Assembly (NCBI GenBank): GCA_040954595.2
Contig: CM082587.2
Location: 1,178,001-1,242,000 of the forward strand
Source of the DNA: Balanoglossus misakiensis
Lineage: Eukaryota; Hemichordata
Reading direction: 5' to 3'
DNA: 64,000 bases
The position numbers and the translations under genes are program-made. Each line of letters opens with the position of its first letter. Positions within the stretch are counted from its first letter, which is position 1. Below the pieces are notes generated by a model. That model had not been told where the DNA came from. It worked only from the letters and a program-made list of their open reading frames with translations, and did not search any database. This document shows, piece by piece, positions 29,526 to 42,581 of this stretch.

Positions 29526-32500
29526 CTAGGACTCTAGGTCGATGATATTAGATAAAGTATTTCTTTTGGCCTTCCAAGTTTTGTACCGATTTAGGTCAAA
29601 ATAAGTTTCAATCATCCTTCTTCCTGTAAACACAACAGACAGACAGAAACGATTCAACGATGGTCAAACAAACCGATCTAGACAATGTCAGTTGATGATT
29701 GTGTACTTTAAACTCTAAAAACTCTATATTAATAAAATTGGTTTGCCTACCCGTGGGTGACAGTTCAAGAGGCGACTGTAGTCTCACAATATTTGGCCTG
29801 ACGAGATCTTCAACTTCTTGGAATAACTACAAAGATATACCCATAAAGAAAATGATTAATACACGAGCTATTTTTCATAAGACGTGATGTGTCAAATATT
29901 CAGATCGAGTGACCAAACACATGCAGTGAAGACATATAGATTATGTATCAATCTTTTATACCAACCATTTCTCCAGATGGCTGTCCCAGAACATTGCATC
30001 CCATAATATGAATGATCGTGTCCGATATTGGTGGGATCTTACTCATCAACATACCAAGGTCTTTCCAAAATCTAGAAAAAGAACCACAGAACACTCAAAT
30101 ATTATGTGTCATAAATCGAGACATATACAGAGACAGACCAAGATATTAAGGATTTGACCTCACTTACTTGACCATATCTTTTTCGTCTCCTTTCTTAAGT
30201 TTGGCAGATGAGCAACATCTCTTGTACAACAGATACAGACAGCCAGGTGTACCCTGACAGTATATGCATAATGTTCTGGCCTTGCATTCAGGTTTGTACT
30301 CGTGTAATCTCTGTTTTACTGTTTCTGAAATTAAATAATTAAATAAAGAATAAGTCTGCAGATTAATACATGAACACACGTCTTCAGAAGCACACTGACT
30401 TGACGGTAAGACTATTGCTTGTTTATTTGTTCCAACTTGTAATCAGACATAATTTGCAGAAATAGGAAATATAGTACAAGTTATTAGCTATTTGTGTCGA
30501 CTTACCAATAATATCATCGTAGGTGCCCTTTTCAAAATTCTGAAAGTAATAAAAAAAGAAAACCCATTCATGATAGACACCAAGACATGGAAGTCAAACA
30601 GTTCCAACCAAGTCGAGTTCTCCAACAAAGATGACTTTATGCTTTGCAGAATCTGAGGCATCAACGTCTAAAACCTGGCCTGAGAGTGGTCAAAGACTAC
30701 AACAGATAAGAGTCATTGGTCTGTCGAATACTTACATATTGTATAACTATGACGTTGGGGCTCTGTTTTGTCACATGACGTAAATAATCTCCTTTCTTTA
30801 CGTTTGATGATATCAGCTGATGAAGAAACCAAACAAGAGAGGGTTGACAGAATGTACAAAATTGATTTGTTCACACATGGTATTAGAGAAAATAACCTGA
30901 GAACTGGCATGACCGAAGGAAAGCGGTGGCTGCCAAAATATGGCGGGGGACGGTACTCACCAGTACCCTTGGCAACGGAGTGCCACTCATGACGCTCGAC
31001 TCGATCTGTTGTTCAGACTGCCATCTGATAATGTCGATCTCACTTTGGAGAGCGTGGAAGGATTCTTTTAACGCAGCGCCTTAAGAAAGGAATACAACAA
31101 TTCAGTTACTCGACTGTGAGTAGATAAGGATAAAATTATGTTCAGAGAATATAAATCATGATTTTTTTCTCTAAAAAGCAAATGGATATATGATCTGTCT
31201 TACTGAGCTCTTCTGTGTTGAGATCGTCCTCGTCTTCATCTTCTCGCCACGGCCTTGCACGGAATTTTCGGTCTTCTTCTCGTTTCTTCAAAGCTAAAAG
31301 GGAACGAGAAAATGTCGGAAACTGGTCGGACGACGTTTTAAGACATGATCGGTTGTGTTTTTGCAACTTGTTTGTATTTTTTGGCATTGCAGTACGAAAA
31401 TTAACTGCTTATTTCGATGGGGGTTCAAAATACAAGGAAATTCCATTCATAATGGAGTGAGAGATACTTATATTTCTCTTGGTGAGTAACGTACCTTCAG
31501 ATTTAGACTGGCCGGGGTCTGCATGAAAAACCACAACACAAATACGAAACATGTTAAATAAAATTTATTTAAAATTAAAAAAATTAGCTTATTAAATTCT
31601 CAACTGCACAATTTGTGTATAAGACAACTTGTAAACGATCAGAATAGTTATAAAAAGAAAACAAAAATTAAAAACCGTACGGATATCATTGAAAAAACGA
31701 CAAACGGCAGACTTACCATCAGTTTCCGGTTTTATGCTTTTCCTTCTTTTTCCTTCCATTTTTTCTTTCTCTTGCTTCTTACGAAATTGTCTGCTCAAAC
31801 CACAATAAAAATACTGCAATTACACAGGGCATGCATAAAATATCCATCCCCCCGTTTGTACCCGCACGTTTCAGTCATTAATGTTATAGATGCCTGATTA
31901 GCGTGGGATGTTGTATAGGAGCCAATTATCGCCTGTATAACGATATCACATGGTTGTGTGGACAATGTTTGTTGGTAGATTTACTTTTAAAATGTCATAG
32001 CCGCCCCCTATCCAACCTTGATTGATACCATAACATGAGGGTTTTTCAACTAATAGCAAAAAGGTTGCAACCTACTTTTGTATTTTGGCTGCCATCTCAT
32101 TTTCTTTCTGTTGCTGTTTTCGTGCCTGATGACCCCTGACAACACTGAAAGGAATGGAAATATGACGTAACTCAACAAATCATGGAAAAGCAGTCATAAA
32201 TGTTCACGTATTGGAAATACATGGCGAAATGCAAAAACATTGGGACATTTTTATGACAAAAGGCTGGTTTACATAAACCATGGAGACGGTGACTTTGGCC
32301 AATTTGTGACTACGACGATTTGTGGTGGTGGTGGTGGTGGTGGTGGTGATGATGATGATTCTTGTCAAACTACGTACCTTTGTATCTTGGTAACAGCTTG
32401 GATTTCAGCATCACCTGTTCCAGCAACGGATTTTCTTGGTGATTTTCGTGGCGATTTTGTACCATTCTGAACATTTGCAGTCTGGACATTTTCTTTATTG

Positions 32501-33464
32501 GTGGTTGAACTGGCACCGCTGTGTACTTCGCCTGTAATGGAATTGTCGGGAGTTGGTTAGGTTGGGTTTGGGTGATTGGGTGGGTGTACGGATCGGTGGG
32601 TAGGTTTTGATGACTGACTGACTGACTGACTGACTGACTGACTGACTGACTGAATGAACGAACGAATGAATGAATGAATGATGGACAGAGAATATCTAAC
32701 GTTTGATGAACTTCAATTAGAAATGTAACTGGCTGACCGACTTTAAATACCCCGAATCAAACATCATTCAGAAACAACAAAAGATTTCCTTACAACTGTT
32801 TAGCTTCAAAGGGGATTTAAAACCACTACAAGAGAAAATCCGCTAATCCCTAAGATTGATTAGTAGTTGTCATAGCGATAATCAATAATATTGTAAAATG
32901 GATGTAGCTGTGAACAGCTAGGACGCTAAGTGACGTAATATCGACGGTAATTACCACCATGGTCATCTTTAACCCGAGTTGCGTTTTTGACAGTCAGTCG
33001 TTATAAACAGATAAATAGATTTAACAATACTGAGATTTACACGATACCAAGTAAAAGGTGGGCATTTGCAAGTGTGTCTTATGTATTTACCTGTGGGTGT
33101 TTCGTCGGAGTCCGTCTTGTTTTTCTTGGTGTTGTTTTGGAAGGCGCTTGTGACGCTAATAGTGAAAACAAGACAACAGGAACAGTGAGATCGACAGAAC
33201 TTTCGAATTAATTGTCAGGGAGTTTCGGGGACCATGGACAGTCCTTGTAAAAAATTGGTCAAAAAGTACTTGGTATTGAAAATAACATGAAGTCGTGATT
33301 TCGATTACAGAACATGTTATACAAATCAATTTTATGATAGTAAATAACACGGCCATGAGAAGGACTAAAGCGACTCGCTCACAAGTTCTAGTTTCTTACC
33401 TGGCCATCACAGCCACATTGCGCGCCACCTTTTCGCCTCTACTTTTTCCAAGAACGGTTCCCAT
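29526..33464 (-). CDS. IQ-motif protein of unknown function
   Basis: Thirteen small exons in transcript order: 33400-33464, 33091-33155, 32378-32531, 32076-32144, 31717-31790, 31495-31518, 31204-31293, 30961-31079, 30506-30539, 30168-30324, 29966-30071, 29751-29826, 29526-29623; 1131 nt, 376 aa, one open frame. I do not recognise the protein. It starts MGTVLGKSR; an in-frame TGA upstream supports the ATG. A low-complexity Ser/Thr/Asn stretch (SPRKSPRKS) leads to a good IQ motif about 92-104 (IQSVVRGHQARK) and a weaker one about 117-127 (IQKQFRKKQ), expected to bind calmodulin or similar light chains. Then come basic and acidic blocks (RPWREDEDEDD) and a ~200-residue C-terminal region that looks folded, with several Cys (CKARTLCIYCQGTPGC) and a final IIDLES. 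No membrane segment or signal peptide. Exon 6 is a 24-nt microexon. Confidence 0.82.
32323..32359. repeat. (GGT)n/(GAT)n microsatellite
   Basis: Compound trinucleotide run in an intron of the IQ-motif gene; on the gene strand it starts about 18 bases after the exon 3 donor. Confidence 0.9.
32611..32684. repeat. (TGAC)n then (GAAT)n microsatellite
   Basis: About ten TGAC units followed by several GAAT units, in intron 2 of the IQ-motif gene. Confidence 0.95.
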
Positions 33465-33966
33465 ACTGAGACTCTTGTATAAAACTCAAAACGATGGATC
33501 CTTGTGAGAAATTCTTGATATACTCTCTCCTGGTACCATCCTATATTATGTCTTGACCCAAGGTGAAAGGTTAAACCACTGGATCAATTTTGACGGGTAA
33601 ATACAGATCGGCAAATATGCGTGGACATACCAAGAGGTATTGACAGGTAGTGACGTCATATCTTGGCTCTGACGTTCGCCTCACTACATAGAAAGTCGGG
33701 GCGTTTGGAGTACTTTAAATAATGCACCACGTCCGGGTAAGCTGCACTTAGACAGAGTAACACTAGGAAATTAAAACCGCTTGTAAGGAAGTTATAACGC
33801 CGGGCTCAATGGAATATGTGGAATTAATCAAATATAGTAATTCGGTCATATAGATGTAGCATTAAAAATATAATAGTCCGGTTCAGTCAGAATTGACTGT
33901 ACTGGGAAATATTAAATTGTAATCATGCCACATCAGTAAAATTGACAGGGAAGTGTATGCTTACAA

Positions 33967-34191
33967 TCACACGTTGCTTGACGGATCTCGCACCAGTTTC
34001 TGCAAACCTCGAGGAATAGAAGTTTCGTTCAACATAGAGTCCTGTAAATTGTCCCTGAGAAGTTCTCCAAAATCCTTGAACAGCCAGTCATCTTCGTCAT
34101 CTTTTTCTGCTACACTTCTCAACGTGTTTTGGATGGATAAGCGTCCGACACGATGCTTTCCCCGTGAAAATGGCGACGTGAATGAAATTAT
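33967..34191 (-). CDS. Coding-looking open frame without a start (exon or pseudogene fragment?)
   Basis: On the - strand 74 codons are open between an in-frame TGA (34192-34194) and TGA 33967-33969. The composition looks protein-like: a basic start (RGKHRVGRLSIQNTLR), an acidic patch (EKDDEDDWLFKDFGELL) and an amphipathic C-terminal part. There is no in-frame ATG except near the middle, and no good 3' splice site at the 5' end. It may be a fragment of an unseen gene, a decayed copy or chance. The + strand of the same interval is also open, but that frame is mostly a Ser run antisense to the acidic patch. It lies between the IQ-motif gene and the 3' end of ATP13A1. Confidence 0.25.
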   Translation of the reverse strand: MISFTSPFSRGKHRVGRLSIQNTLRSVAEKDDEDDWLFKDFGELLRDNLQDSMLNETSIPRGLQKLVRDPSSNV

Positions 34192-34528
34192 TCATTCCAC
34201 GTGGTCACTCTGAACCAAAGAAAATGTCTACACACGTGTACACTTTGAAAAATTTCATTGGCTGACAGGAAAGCAGTGTGCTTGCTGATTGGTCACATCT
34301 AAAACCAGGTGTTGTTGACGGGTCGTGCAAGGACCATGATCAGACATCAAGCAGAGAGACTCCATATTAGGCCCAGCAGCCATGCTCATTTGAATATAGA
34401 TGACGCCATCTGGTATAGGTCACTGATAATCTCCCACTCACGACCCCGGATGTAGTCGTACTCAAAACTCAGCTGACAAGACCTTTTGGTCGACAAGATC
34501 TACATATTATTTTCAGATAAAATGCATT

Positions 34529-34534
34529 TTTATT
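34529..34534 (-). terminator. Poly(A) signal candidate of ATP13A1
   Basis: AATAAA on the - strand, about 675 bases past the ATP13A1 stop. The interval 34535-35207 has no exon and is probably 3' UTR. Confidence 0.4.
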
Positions 34535-35207
34535 CATAATTGCTTTTTGATTGATTTGTGAAGAATATGACAAGAGTATGCCTTTGAATAAAGCGGCGAG
34601 AAGGTTTGGTAGGTGCATTGAATAATTAAAATACTGACAATCACATACATAGCTAAATGTTGAATAGAACTTCACTACCAGCTTAAAACAAATTCCATTT
34701 GTTTTCTTTTTCCTACCTGGACTGACAAGAGTTTTAGTGGTTTAAAAATATTTTCAAATTTATCAAATTTCAAGAAGTTATGAAAATAAAGTCATCAAGA
34801 TTTAATAATGAAAAATGAATAGATGAGTTGTCAGCTACATAACACTTTCTGTCCCTGAACGTATTTCCATGGTAACTCAAACACTGCTATGGTGACTACT
34901 TGGAGAGCATGATCATTTTCAGAGTACAAAAACAGGGCAAAGATAAAATCAGTGATTTTTCATCAAATATTCATGGTTTCAGATAACTTAATTCACATAA
35001 TAAATAAATGTCTACTGTAGTTTACAGAAATTAAACAGTGCAAAACATTGTCTCGTCTTGGAATCCAGAAATCTTGACCAATCAAAGACAAGGTTTGAAT
35101 GAAACTGACAAATGGGAATGGCTTTGTCAAAATCAACCAATCAGGTGAATTCTTTAAATTGTATTGACCAATTACAGATCTTCTTTCAAGAGCATGTATA
35201 TCAAGCT

Positions 35208-38200
35208 TTAGTATCCTTGTCTCAGACTGGCTGTTCCGAGGAAATATGACAGGACTCTATCGATGATGAATGACACAGTCAAATCGGCTGCTATGACCTC
35301 GAGTAGTAGCATGCGGAACTGAGGGAGAGAAAGAGAGAAAATGGTCATTGAATTATTTACTATTCGTTCCCAGTAAGACTATATGTATCTGTTTCCTGTC
35401 TAACTTCATCAAGAGTGAGCTAACCCTGCTCCACATCTGGTAAGTCAGTCAACATATTCCCCACTTGCAGGTGTCTGATTACTCACCTCATATGGGAACT
35501 CTATAATTTCAAAATTAGCAGCAATATCAGGTAAATATCCGGAGACCAGAGCAACCACTGACAGCATCGATATACCAACACTGTACAACATTGGTTTGTT
35601 CTCTGTCAAACTTTCCATAAACGGGTGACCCTAGCAAGAAAGCAATCATTCATTCAGAAAACATCTCAGTGTAAACTCATACTGTTGTACTTTCAAGTAG
35701 AATCTCTCTGTCTCTTATCATTTGTGGTTGTCTGAAAAAAATGTCACATTGTTCATAAACTTAAAAGTTTAAATCTCACCTTGTAGTTGACAGCAAATGT
35801 ACAGACTTGTAATGATATGGATATGATGTAAACCGTACTGTTGAGAAGATTGGGCTCAAAATCTTTCTCTAAATCTACAAATTTATCAGCCCTGAAAAAA
35901 ATAGGAGAAAAAAATAAGCACTCACACCACATAGTTAGCGAGCGGTTAAAGTCTGATCAAGACAGTGCTAACCTTTATTCAACCTGTAGGAATACACTTT
36001 TCTTTCTGGAGTAACCAACCACAAATTATTCCAAATGTACATACCTTGGTGGAGACAAACTGTGGACTTCTCTTGTAAGGAATAGTAGACAATAGAAATG
36101 CACAGAAAATTGCATTAGAACTGTCAATATGGTGTAGATATTGAATATGTTTGGTAATGGGCGACTCTTGGATAAAACTTTCAGAGGCTGCAAAAGGAGA
36201 AAGAAAAAGAGAGAATGATTATATTTCAGTTGAAATGATTTCTGTTTACAATTGTCTTCTGTACACTGCAGCCATATTGGATTACACTGTAAAACACAAA
36301 CTGATGACCTCTCTCACCTTTGATCTTGAAATGAATAAAAAGCAACCAGCCAATAGAAGTCCTTGAAGAGTTGCCTGACCATCACTGAACTTGACCCCGT
36401 CTAGATACAACACACTTTGACTATAGGCTAAGATTAAGGCATTTAAAGCTAGGATTTTGAACATCTGTAGAGTTGTCACCAAAGTACAACGACCTTGCTT
36501 GATGATATGGCACACTGAAAAAGAAGAAAAACAACAATAAATCTTTGTTAACATCATTCCTCAGAAGTTTTAAGATAAATAGGTAAGTGGTTGCCATGAC
36601 TCCTACTTACCAGAATGTACTGATGATGATTTGGATGTGAAAGGTGAGGCTATGCTGGCATCTCCAAGTTTGACAACTTGTGCCTGGTCTTGTTCTTCCA
36701 GTTCCTTCAACATATCATTGAGACGTTTCTGCAGAATGAGAAAAAAGTGGTTGGTACGCGACTCAAAGTAAAGGATTTTGACTACACTACACACTTTTCT
36801 CTTTTTCTTTAATCAAGGAAAAAGTTGACCTTTAACCTCTCACCTTTGAGTTCACAAGGTTATCACCCCTGGCAACAGCTCTAGTCTTAGCAGCTCTGCT
36901 GGCAGCTTTTCCAGTGGCTCCAGCCGGAACGACTCTATCTGGAAGCCCGCTTTTACTTTCACCATCAACTGGAGAACCCTGCGATGAAAATATCACAAAC
37001 AAATCAAATCCAAATTCTCATTCTTGATAACTCTTGATTTTATCATACATGTTTACTATCCCATGGAGTAAATGTAATGGACTATACTGAAATAAACATG
37101 AAGTATACAAATCAATTCTGCTTTACCTCATCTTTCTTCTTCGTTTTCTTGTCCATGTATTTCTCTGGGGTAGAAGACAACAAGGCAACTCCACAGTGGG
37201 CATGTTTCAAAGCTCCAACATCATTGGTTCCATCTCCGCACATCATCGTGATGTAACCGAGACCCTTCAGAGATGTGATGACAAATTCCTGCACAGATGA
37301 AAGTTGCAGTGTAAGAGAAAAAACAAACATGGCCTAATGTACATGTAGATAGACATCTTTCATCTCCAGTTTTAGGGTGAAATGTACACTTACCTTCTGC
37401 TTTGGAGCCACTCTGGCAAAAACCCTGATGACCGGCAGAAGAGAATTCAAAAACTTCAGATTTACATTCTGTATTTGGGTCAAACCCTGTGAATAAAAAG
37501 AAGTGTCAGATTAGGGCTTCACAATACTTTTATTCATTTCTAACCACACCACAGTCTGGGCAACCATTCTGTGTTTGTACTTTATAATAACATAATCTCA
37601 TCTGCCATATTTGAGTGTGTGATATTTCTTACCTCTCCTGTCATACAGAGGTCATAATTCTTGACAAGTTCTTTGACCCCACCAGGTGGAATCATGGGTA
37701 ATGTAATAGTGTCATCCACAGACTTCCAGTGCCAATGAGATTCTGTGGAAAAATGGTGGAAATTTCAAAATATTTTCCTTTGATGAAGAACTTGCTTATT
37801 ATGGAGAACTTTGATATTTCTTTCAACTGCTTTCAATTCCTGGAAAGATTTGCACTTTAAATGGAATATAATGGATAATCCATCTTACCTGTCTGATCAG
37901 GAGGTGAGAGGATGATCGTGTCTGATTTCTTGGTAAATTTCAGTTCCTTAGCAACATGACATGCAGTCAGAGGATTGTCACCAGTTATCATGGTTACCTA
38001 GACGACAACAGTCATGAGAGACGTTTTATTCACATGGAAAAAGATTTTGTTTGCTTATGAAAGATAACTGATGTGTTGTGCCTTGAGAACAAAATTCTGG
38101 TTGACACACAGAATTTAAGTAAAATCTTACATGATGAGAAGAATTCTGAATTTCTTTGACAGCTGCCTTGGAATCCACTTTCAAAGGACAGGAGATAATC

Positions 38201-41200
38201 ACAAAGCCAGCGAATATCAAATCTGTCTCGATGTCTTCTCTAGTCAGGTCACGCAGCTGGAAGAAAAACATGGTTTACAATCACTGATAGAATCTATCGA
38301 ATGAAGGAGAGTACAATAACCCATATTCTATCAAATCTGGTAACTACATACCTGAGCATTTGACAGAATTCCCAGTTTTCGATATCCCAGAGCTAACACT
38401 CTGGCACCCTGTCTGGACATCTCAAAATGCACTTCATCATAGTTATCTGGCACAGATGTATACTACAAAATTAAAGAGGAATTTCCACATTAGTATTTAT
38501 AAACATCTTGGCTGTTTTATGATGAAAGACAAAACTGATGGCAGTCTTGAAAATCTCACCATTGGTTTGAGAGTTTCTGGAGCCCCTTTGACAGTAGCGA
38601 TGAAAGTATTCTCAGTGGAGCCTGCTTCCTGGTATGATGCAATCACAGACATTCTCCTCAATGCACTTGAAAAATGAAACCTTTGTACTATCTTCAGAGG
38701 TGGGCTTCTTGTTTTACGAGGAATCACAACATCATCTGAAAATAAGTTGATATCACAAATTTTCTTTTTAAACAGAGATTTACACCACCCTCTTATCCCA
38801 AGGTTAATTATGATTGCACGCATACAAGTGGGTCTGAACATAAACTGAACATACTGCAACATGATTACTGAAGCCCACAATTCAAAAAGATAACACCAAA
38901 CTGTACTCACTCTTAGTAAGGTTCCAATCGATTGAAGTTAGGGACACTTTCTCCAATGGGTCTCCTACCAAAGTGTCGTCCAGCTTGGCCAGGGCATGGC
39001 ATGTTGCGATGACTTGTGCACTCTCCACTGGTATATGGGATGGTGGAACCAAGCCTTCATTGTCCCTGTATTACAGTTAAATGACAGTTAACATGCCTGA
39101 TTCACACTAGTAGTATATCAAGTGGGGATCATTTGAACATGAGCATTTCTGAGTATAAATCAGCTGTTGATTGGCTGATGTTCATCTGGGAGACCTAAAT
39201 TAGCCAATCAGGGATACTGTTATTTCTACTTACTCTAATCCAGCAATTCCCCTGCACACAAGATTATCCGTTGTTAAAGTTCCAGTTTTATCAAAGCAGC
39301 AGATTTCCACTTTACCGGCAAATGGAATACGGAAGGGTTCCGTGCAATAAACACCTACACACAGGAAAACAAAGAAATACATTTGGAAATTGCATATATT
39401 GTGAATGTCTTGATCTGTATACTTTATCACTGTTGTATAAAGGTGTTATATCAAAGTAAGATATCAAAATCACTTACCTAATTTGGTAAGAGCTAAGAGA
39501 GAAGAGTTGACAGCAAGAGACAATTCGATCGGCAACTCTGGGGGCACCACAGATGTCAGAATCAGCGTGCATTCTAAAAATAACTTGTACCGATTTCGGT
39601 CGGGATCTTCCGTTCCTGGTGAGAGTAAAAAAAGAATCACACACTAAGTATGGTATCACCCCTCTCTTCACACTGGTTTGGTCCAAATCCATTGTTTTCC
39701 ATGGTAAAGTGTTGACATCTACAGACGAAGTAGGGGTGATCATTCAGACCTACCTTTAATCCAAACGTAGCTGGCAGCAGCAACAGCAAAGATCAGGAGA
39801 AACAAAATAAACATAAAAGTTTCCAGATTGTTGGCCGTCACTCTCTTCACACCGTACAAAATGGTGCTTAGTAGTTTACCCTGGAAAATAAAGGCATTTC
39901 ATGACTTCACGACTATTGAAGCAATGGCTTTAAATTTGAAGTAATTGGTATGATTGATAGCCTGGGAAGAGTGAACTGGTCAGTACTTACCTGAGAAGTG
40001 TTGAATCCAGTTTTCAAAACATACGCTACACATCCATTATCAGAAGCTGCAAATACAAGATGAAAGTTTTCAGTGTGTTGTAATGACCTGTGACAGCTTC
40101 GTCATCATTTGTAAACTGGTATAGTCACTAACAGGCAGAATAACTAGATTCCATTGTGTACCTCTTGTACGGTATTTACCTTTGAGCCCTGGTGCTGTTT
40201 TACTGGGTGGACTATGTTGCACTACTTTTGTGCCACCAAAGATTACATGCAATCTTCCATCTGTTTCTAAATTCAGAACTCTGTCATGTTCAAGGCTTTC
40301 AATAGGCTCCTGGGAAAACATGAAAATCAAAACTCCATTTCAAGAACTCTTAAAACAGAGGCTGATATCAACATTGTGCTCAAATAATGTGTAGGTAACC
40401 AAGGCAAATGATATCAAAAACAAACGGCAGAATGGTGAAGCCATTTTTAGCTGTTGGAACGTTCCACAAACTCGGCAGTGACAACAATATTACATACTTT
40501 CATCTGCGGCACGGCCTCTCCAGTCAGCATTGATTCATCGATGATGCACGGTCCCCGTAAAAGCAGTAGGTCGCATGGTACTGGATTGTCAGTCTGACTA
40601 CGACCAATAGAGACAATATCACCAGGCACCAATTCATCGGTCATCACTGGTCGCCATTTACGGTTTCGATACACCTGTGATGAGAGATTCAATGATGAAT
40701 TTAACAGACTATTTTAATGGGCAAGTAATACAATCGACAAATGCAAGATCTAGGAAAGTGGACTCTCCACTCACATTGATGAAGTGTGGCTTTTGTCCCA
40801 TCTTGCGTATTTCCTGCAGATTACGGAGTTGCTGTTTGACGAGTGTGGCTTCAAACATGACAAGCATCATCAGAGTGAAGACACTGTAATACCAGTATTC
40901 GTCAAGACACCACAGAGCAACGCAGAAAACTTGGAACACAAAGAATGGAGCAGTGGCTCTCTCCTGGAATAATTCCGCAAACTCCGGGATTTCCATTACA
41001 ACCCTATCAGACAAACATGCCAGAGAAATCAGATTAGTAAAACAATTTTAGAAATATATGTTTGAATTAGTAAATGAAGGATGTAAAATGTCTCATGATG
41101 AAAATTATAGAATAGTGATGATTATATTAATAGTTCACTTACCCATTATTTCCATACAACTTTGCTGCTTTACTGACGGAAGCATCATCCTGATATCCTT

Positions 41201-42250
41201 TCCAGTGCTGGTAGTATTCCATGGAATGATCCACTGGAAAATTAACTGGAATAAATTGCTTTTTTTCCTCTGCATCGTAAATGTACTTAGTCTTTTGGAA
41301 GTTGAACCATATATCCAGTGTGGGCTTGTCTTCGTTCTACAGATAGGACACATTGGTGGATGAAAAATTATTTTTCATGGGGCGGATATTTTGAAGGAAG
41401 CATCAACTGCTAGGATGGTGAACATTCAATGACAAGGAGTGCTATTGGTAATTAATGATTTTCTCAAGGTCACAGTGTGAAGGTCATGCAATCACCCTGG
41501 TGCCATCTCTTTTTCGCAAATTACCACTGTCACACCTATTGTATGTTTGTACATAGTCTCACCTCTTCATGGTGTAATTTTACCAATGCAGGAAAGCCAT
41601 TGTTCACTGTTGGTACCACCTTCACCAAAGATGCCTGATAGGGGTCCTTTGACTGCAATAATTAAATATGCATACTTAATTTATGCTGGCAGCAGAACTG
41701 ATTCTATGAATACAAAGACATCTATAATGTTTCACAAAATGTTTGGATATATAAATGTGTTTGTGTAGACATTGTCATAACTGTCTGTATAAATTTTGAA
41801 CACGTATTTATGTAAATGGATAATCATCATTACTTATCAATCTTAATTATCAATCTGATTTTATCATCATTACAATATCGAGCAATATGAAATTGTTTAT
41901 TATTCGTTTCCTTACGTCAATGGTTATCTGTTACCTTAAAATACCCCAATGTGGGTAAAAATGCGTGATTTCTCATCAATATGCCTCACACCTACCCTAT
42001 TGCACGTAACAGCGCACTTCACATGAACAGACCAATGGCAAAACAGACACACCAATATCTGCACTAGACCGATGGCTACGACGGCGATCACACCGGCCTC
42101 AAAATACTCATTCACGCCGTAAACACCGAACCAACAATACAGCCAAACTGTGTACAATATGATGAAAGGAAAAACGTATCCATGAAGCAGTACATGTCTC
42201 GGATTATACAGAGAGACGCTTTGGATCTCCTCGTTCATGGGCGCCGCCAT
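35208..42250 (-). CDS. ATP13A1: P5A-type P-type ATPase, ER transmembrane-helix dislocase
   Basis: Twenty-five exons (transcript order): 41996-42250, 41563-41652, 41143-41336, 40775-41003, 40498-40674, 40180-40309, 39991-40046, 39754-39880, 39478-39615, 39234-39354, 38911-39065, 38560-38735, 38352-38462, 38131-38256, 37889-37997, 37633-37742, 37394-37486, 37127-37288, 36844-36978, 36611-36728, 36318-36514, 36045-36187, 35780-35891, 35487-35630, 35208-35318; 3519 nt, 1172 aa (human 1204). P-type ATPase landmarks in order: [14 protein letters not shown] (actuator domain TGE loop), [10 protein letters not shown] in the membrane, phosphorylation Asp487 in [17 protein letters not shown] and [10 protein letters not shown] (nucleotide/P domain), [14 protein letters not shown], then the C-terminal helices. 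[20 protein letters not shown] and PPELP identify the P5A subtype. Known role: extracts mis-inserted helices from the ER membrane. Residues about 781-860 form a basic/Ala-rich cytosolic insert. Confidence 0.97.
39655..39742. mobile_element. Short MITE filling most of an ATP13A1 intron
   Basis: Ends are inverted (ATCACCCCT against AGGGGTGAT). The interior GGTCCAAATCCATTG plus TTTTCCATGGTAAA resembles the element at 56114-56206. It takes up 88 of the 138 bp of the intron between exons 39754-39880 and 39478-39615. Confidence 0.55.
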
Positions 42251-42581
42251 GTTGAAATGGGACAGGACCCTTCAGGTCACTAAAAATAAATGAGAGCGTT
42301 TGTACCAAGTTAATGAACTTAACTAATTTACAGCCTATTTTCTTTCTGTTTAGATAAATCAGATGCATTCACTTGCATATATACACTAATTTGGTCTAGT
42401 TAATAATTTGAAAGTAAAGTAAATAAAACTCAAAATTAATACTGCCATATTACTGATTTTACACTGGCATGTGAGATAGGACACATGGTTCACGTATTAG
42501 TTTGTTACATAAACTAGCGATCGTTCTTCATATCCACGTGTAACTGCCTTTGAGGCGTTACGTTATAATCCTGAGATCAAA
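42251..42581. promoter_or_regulatory. Bidirectional ATP13A1/CHCHD5 promoter region
   Basis: The two genes start head-to-head with only 331 bases between the ATP13A1 ATG and the split CHCHD5 ATG, so both promoters lie here. A CACGTG E-box occurs near 42535; no TATA box stands out on either side. Confidence 0.6.
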
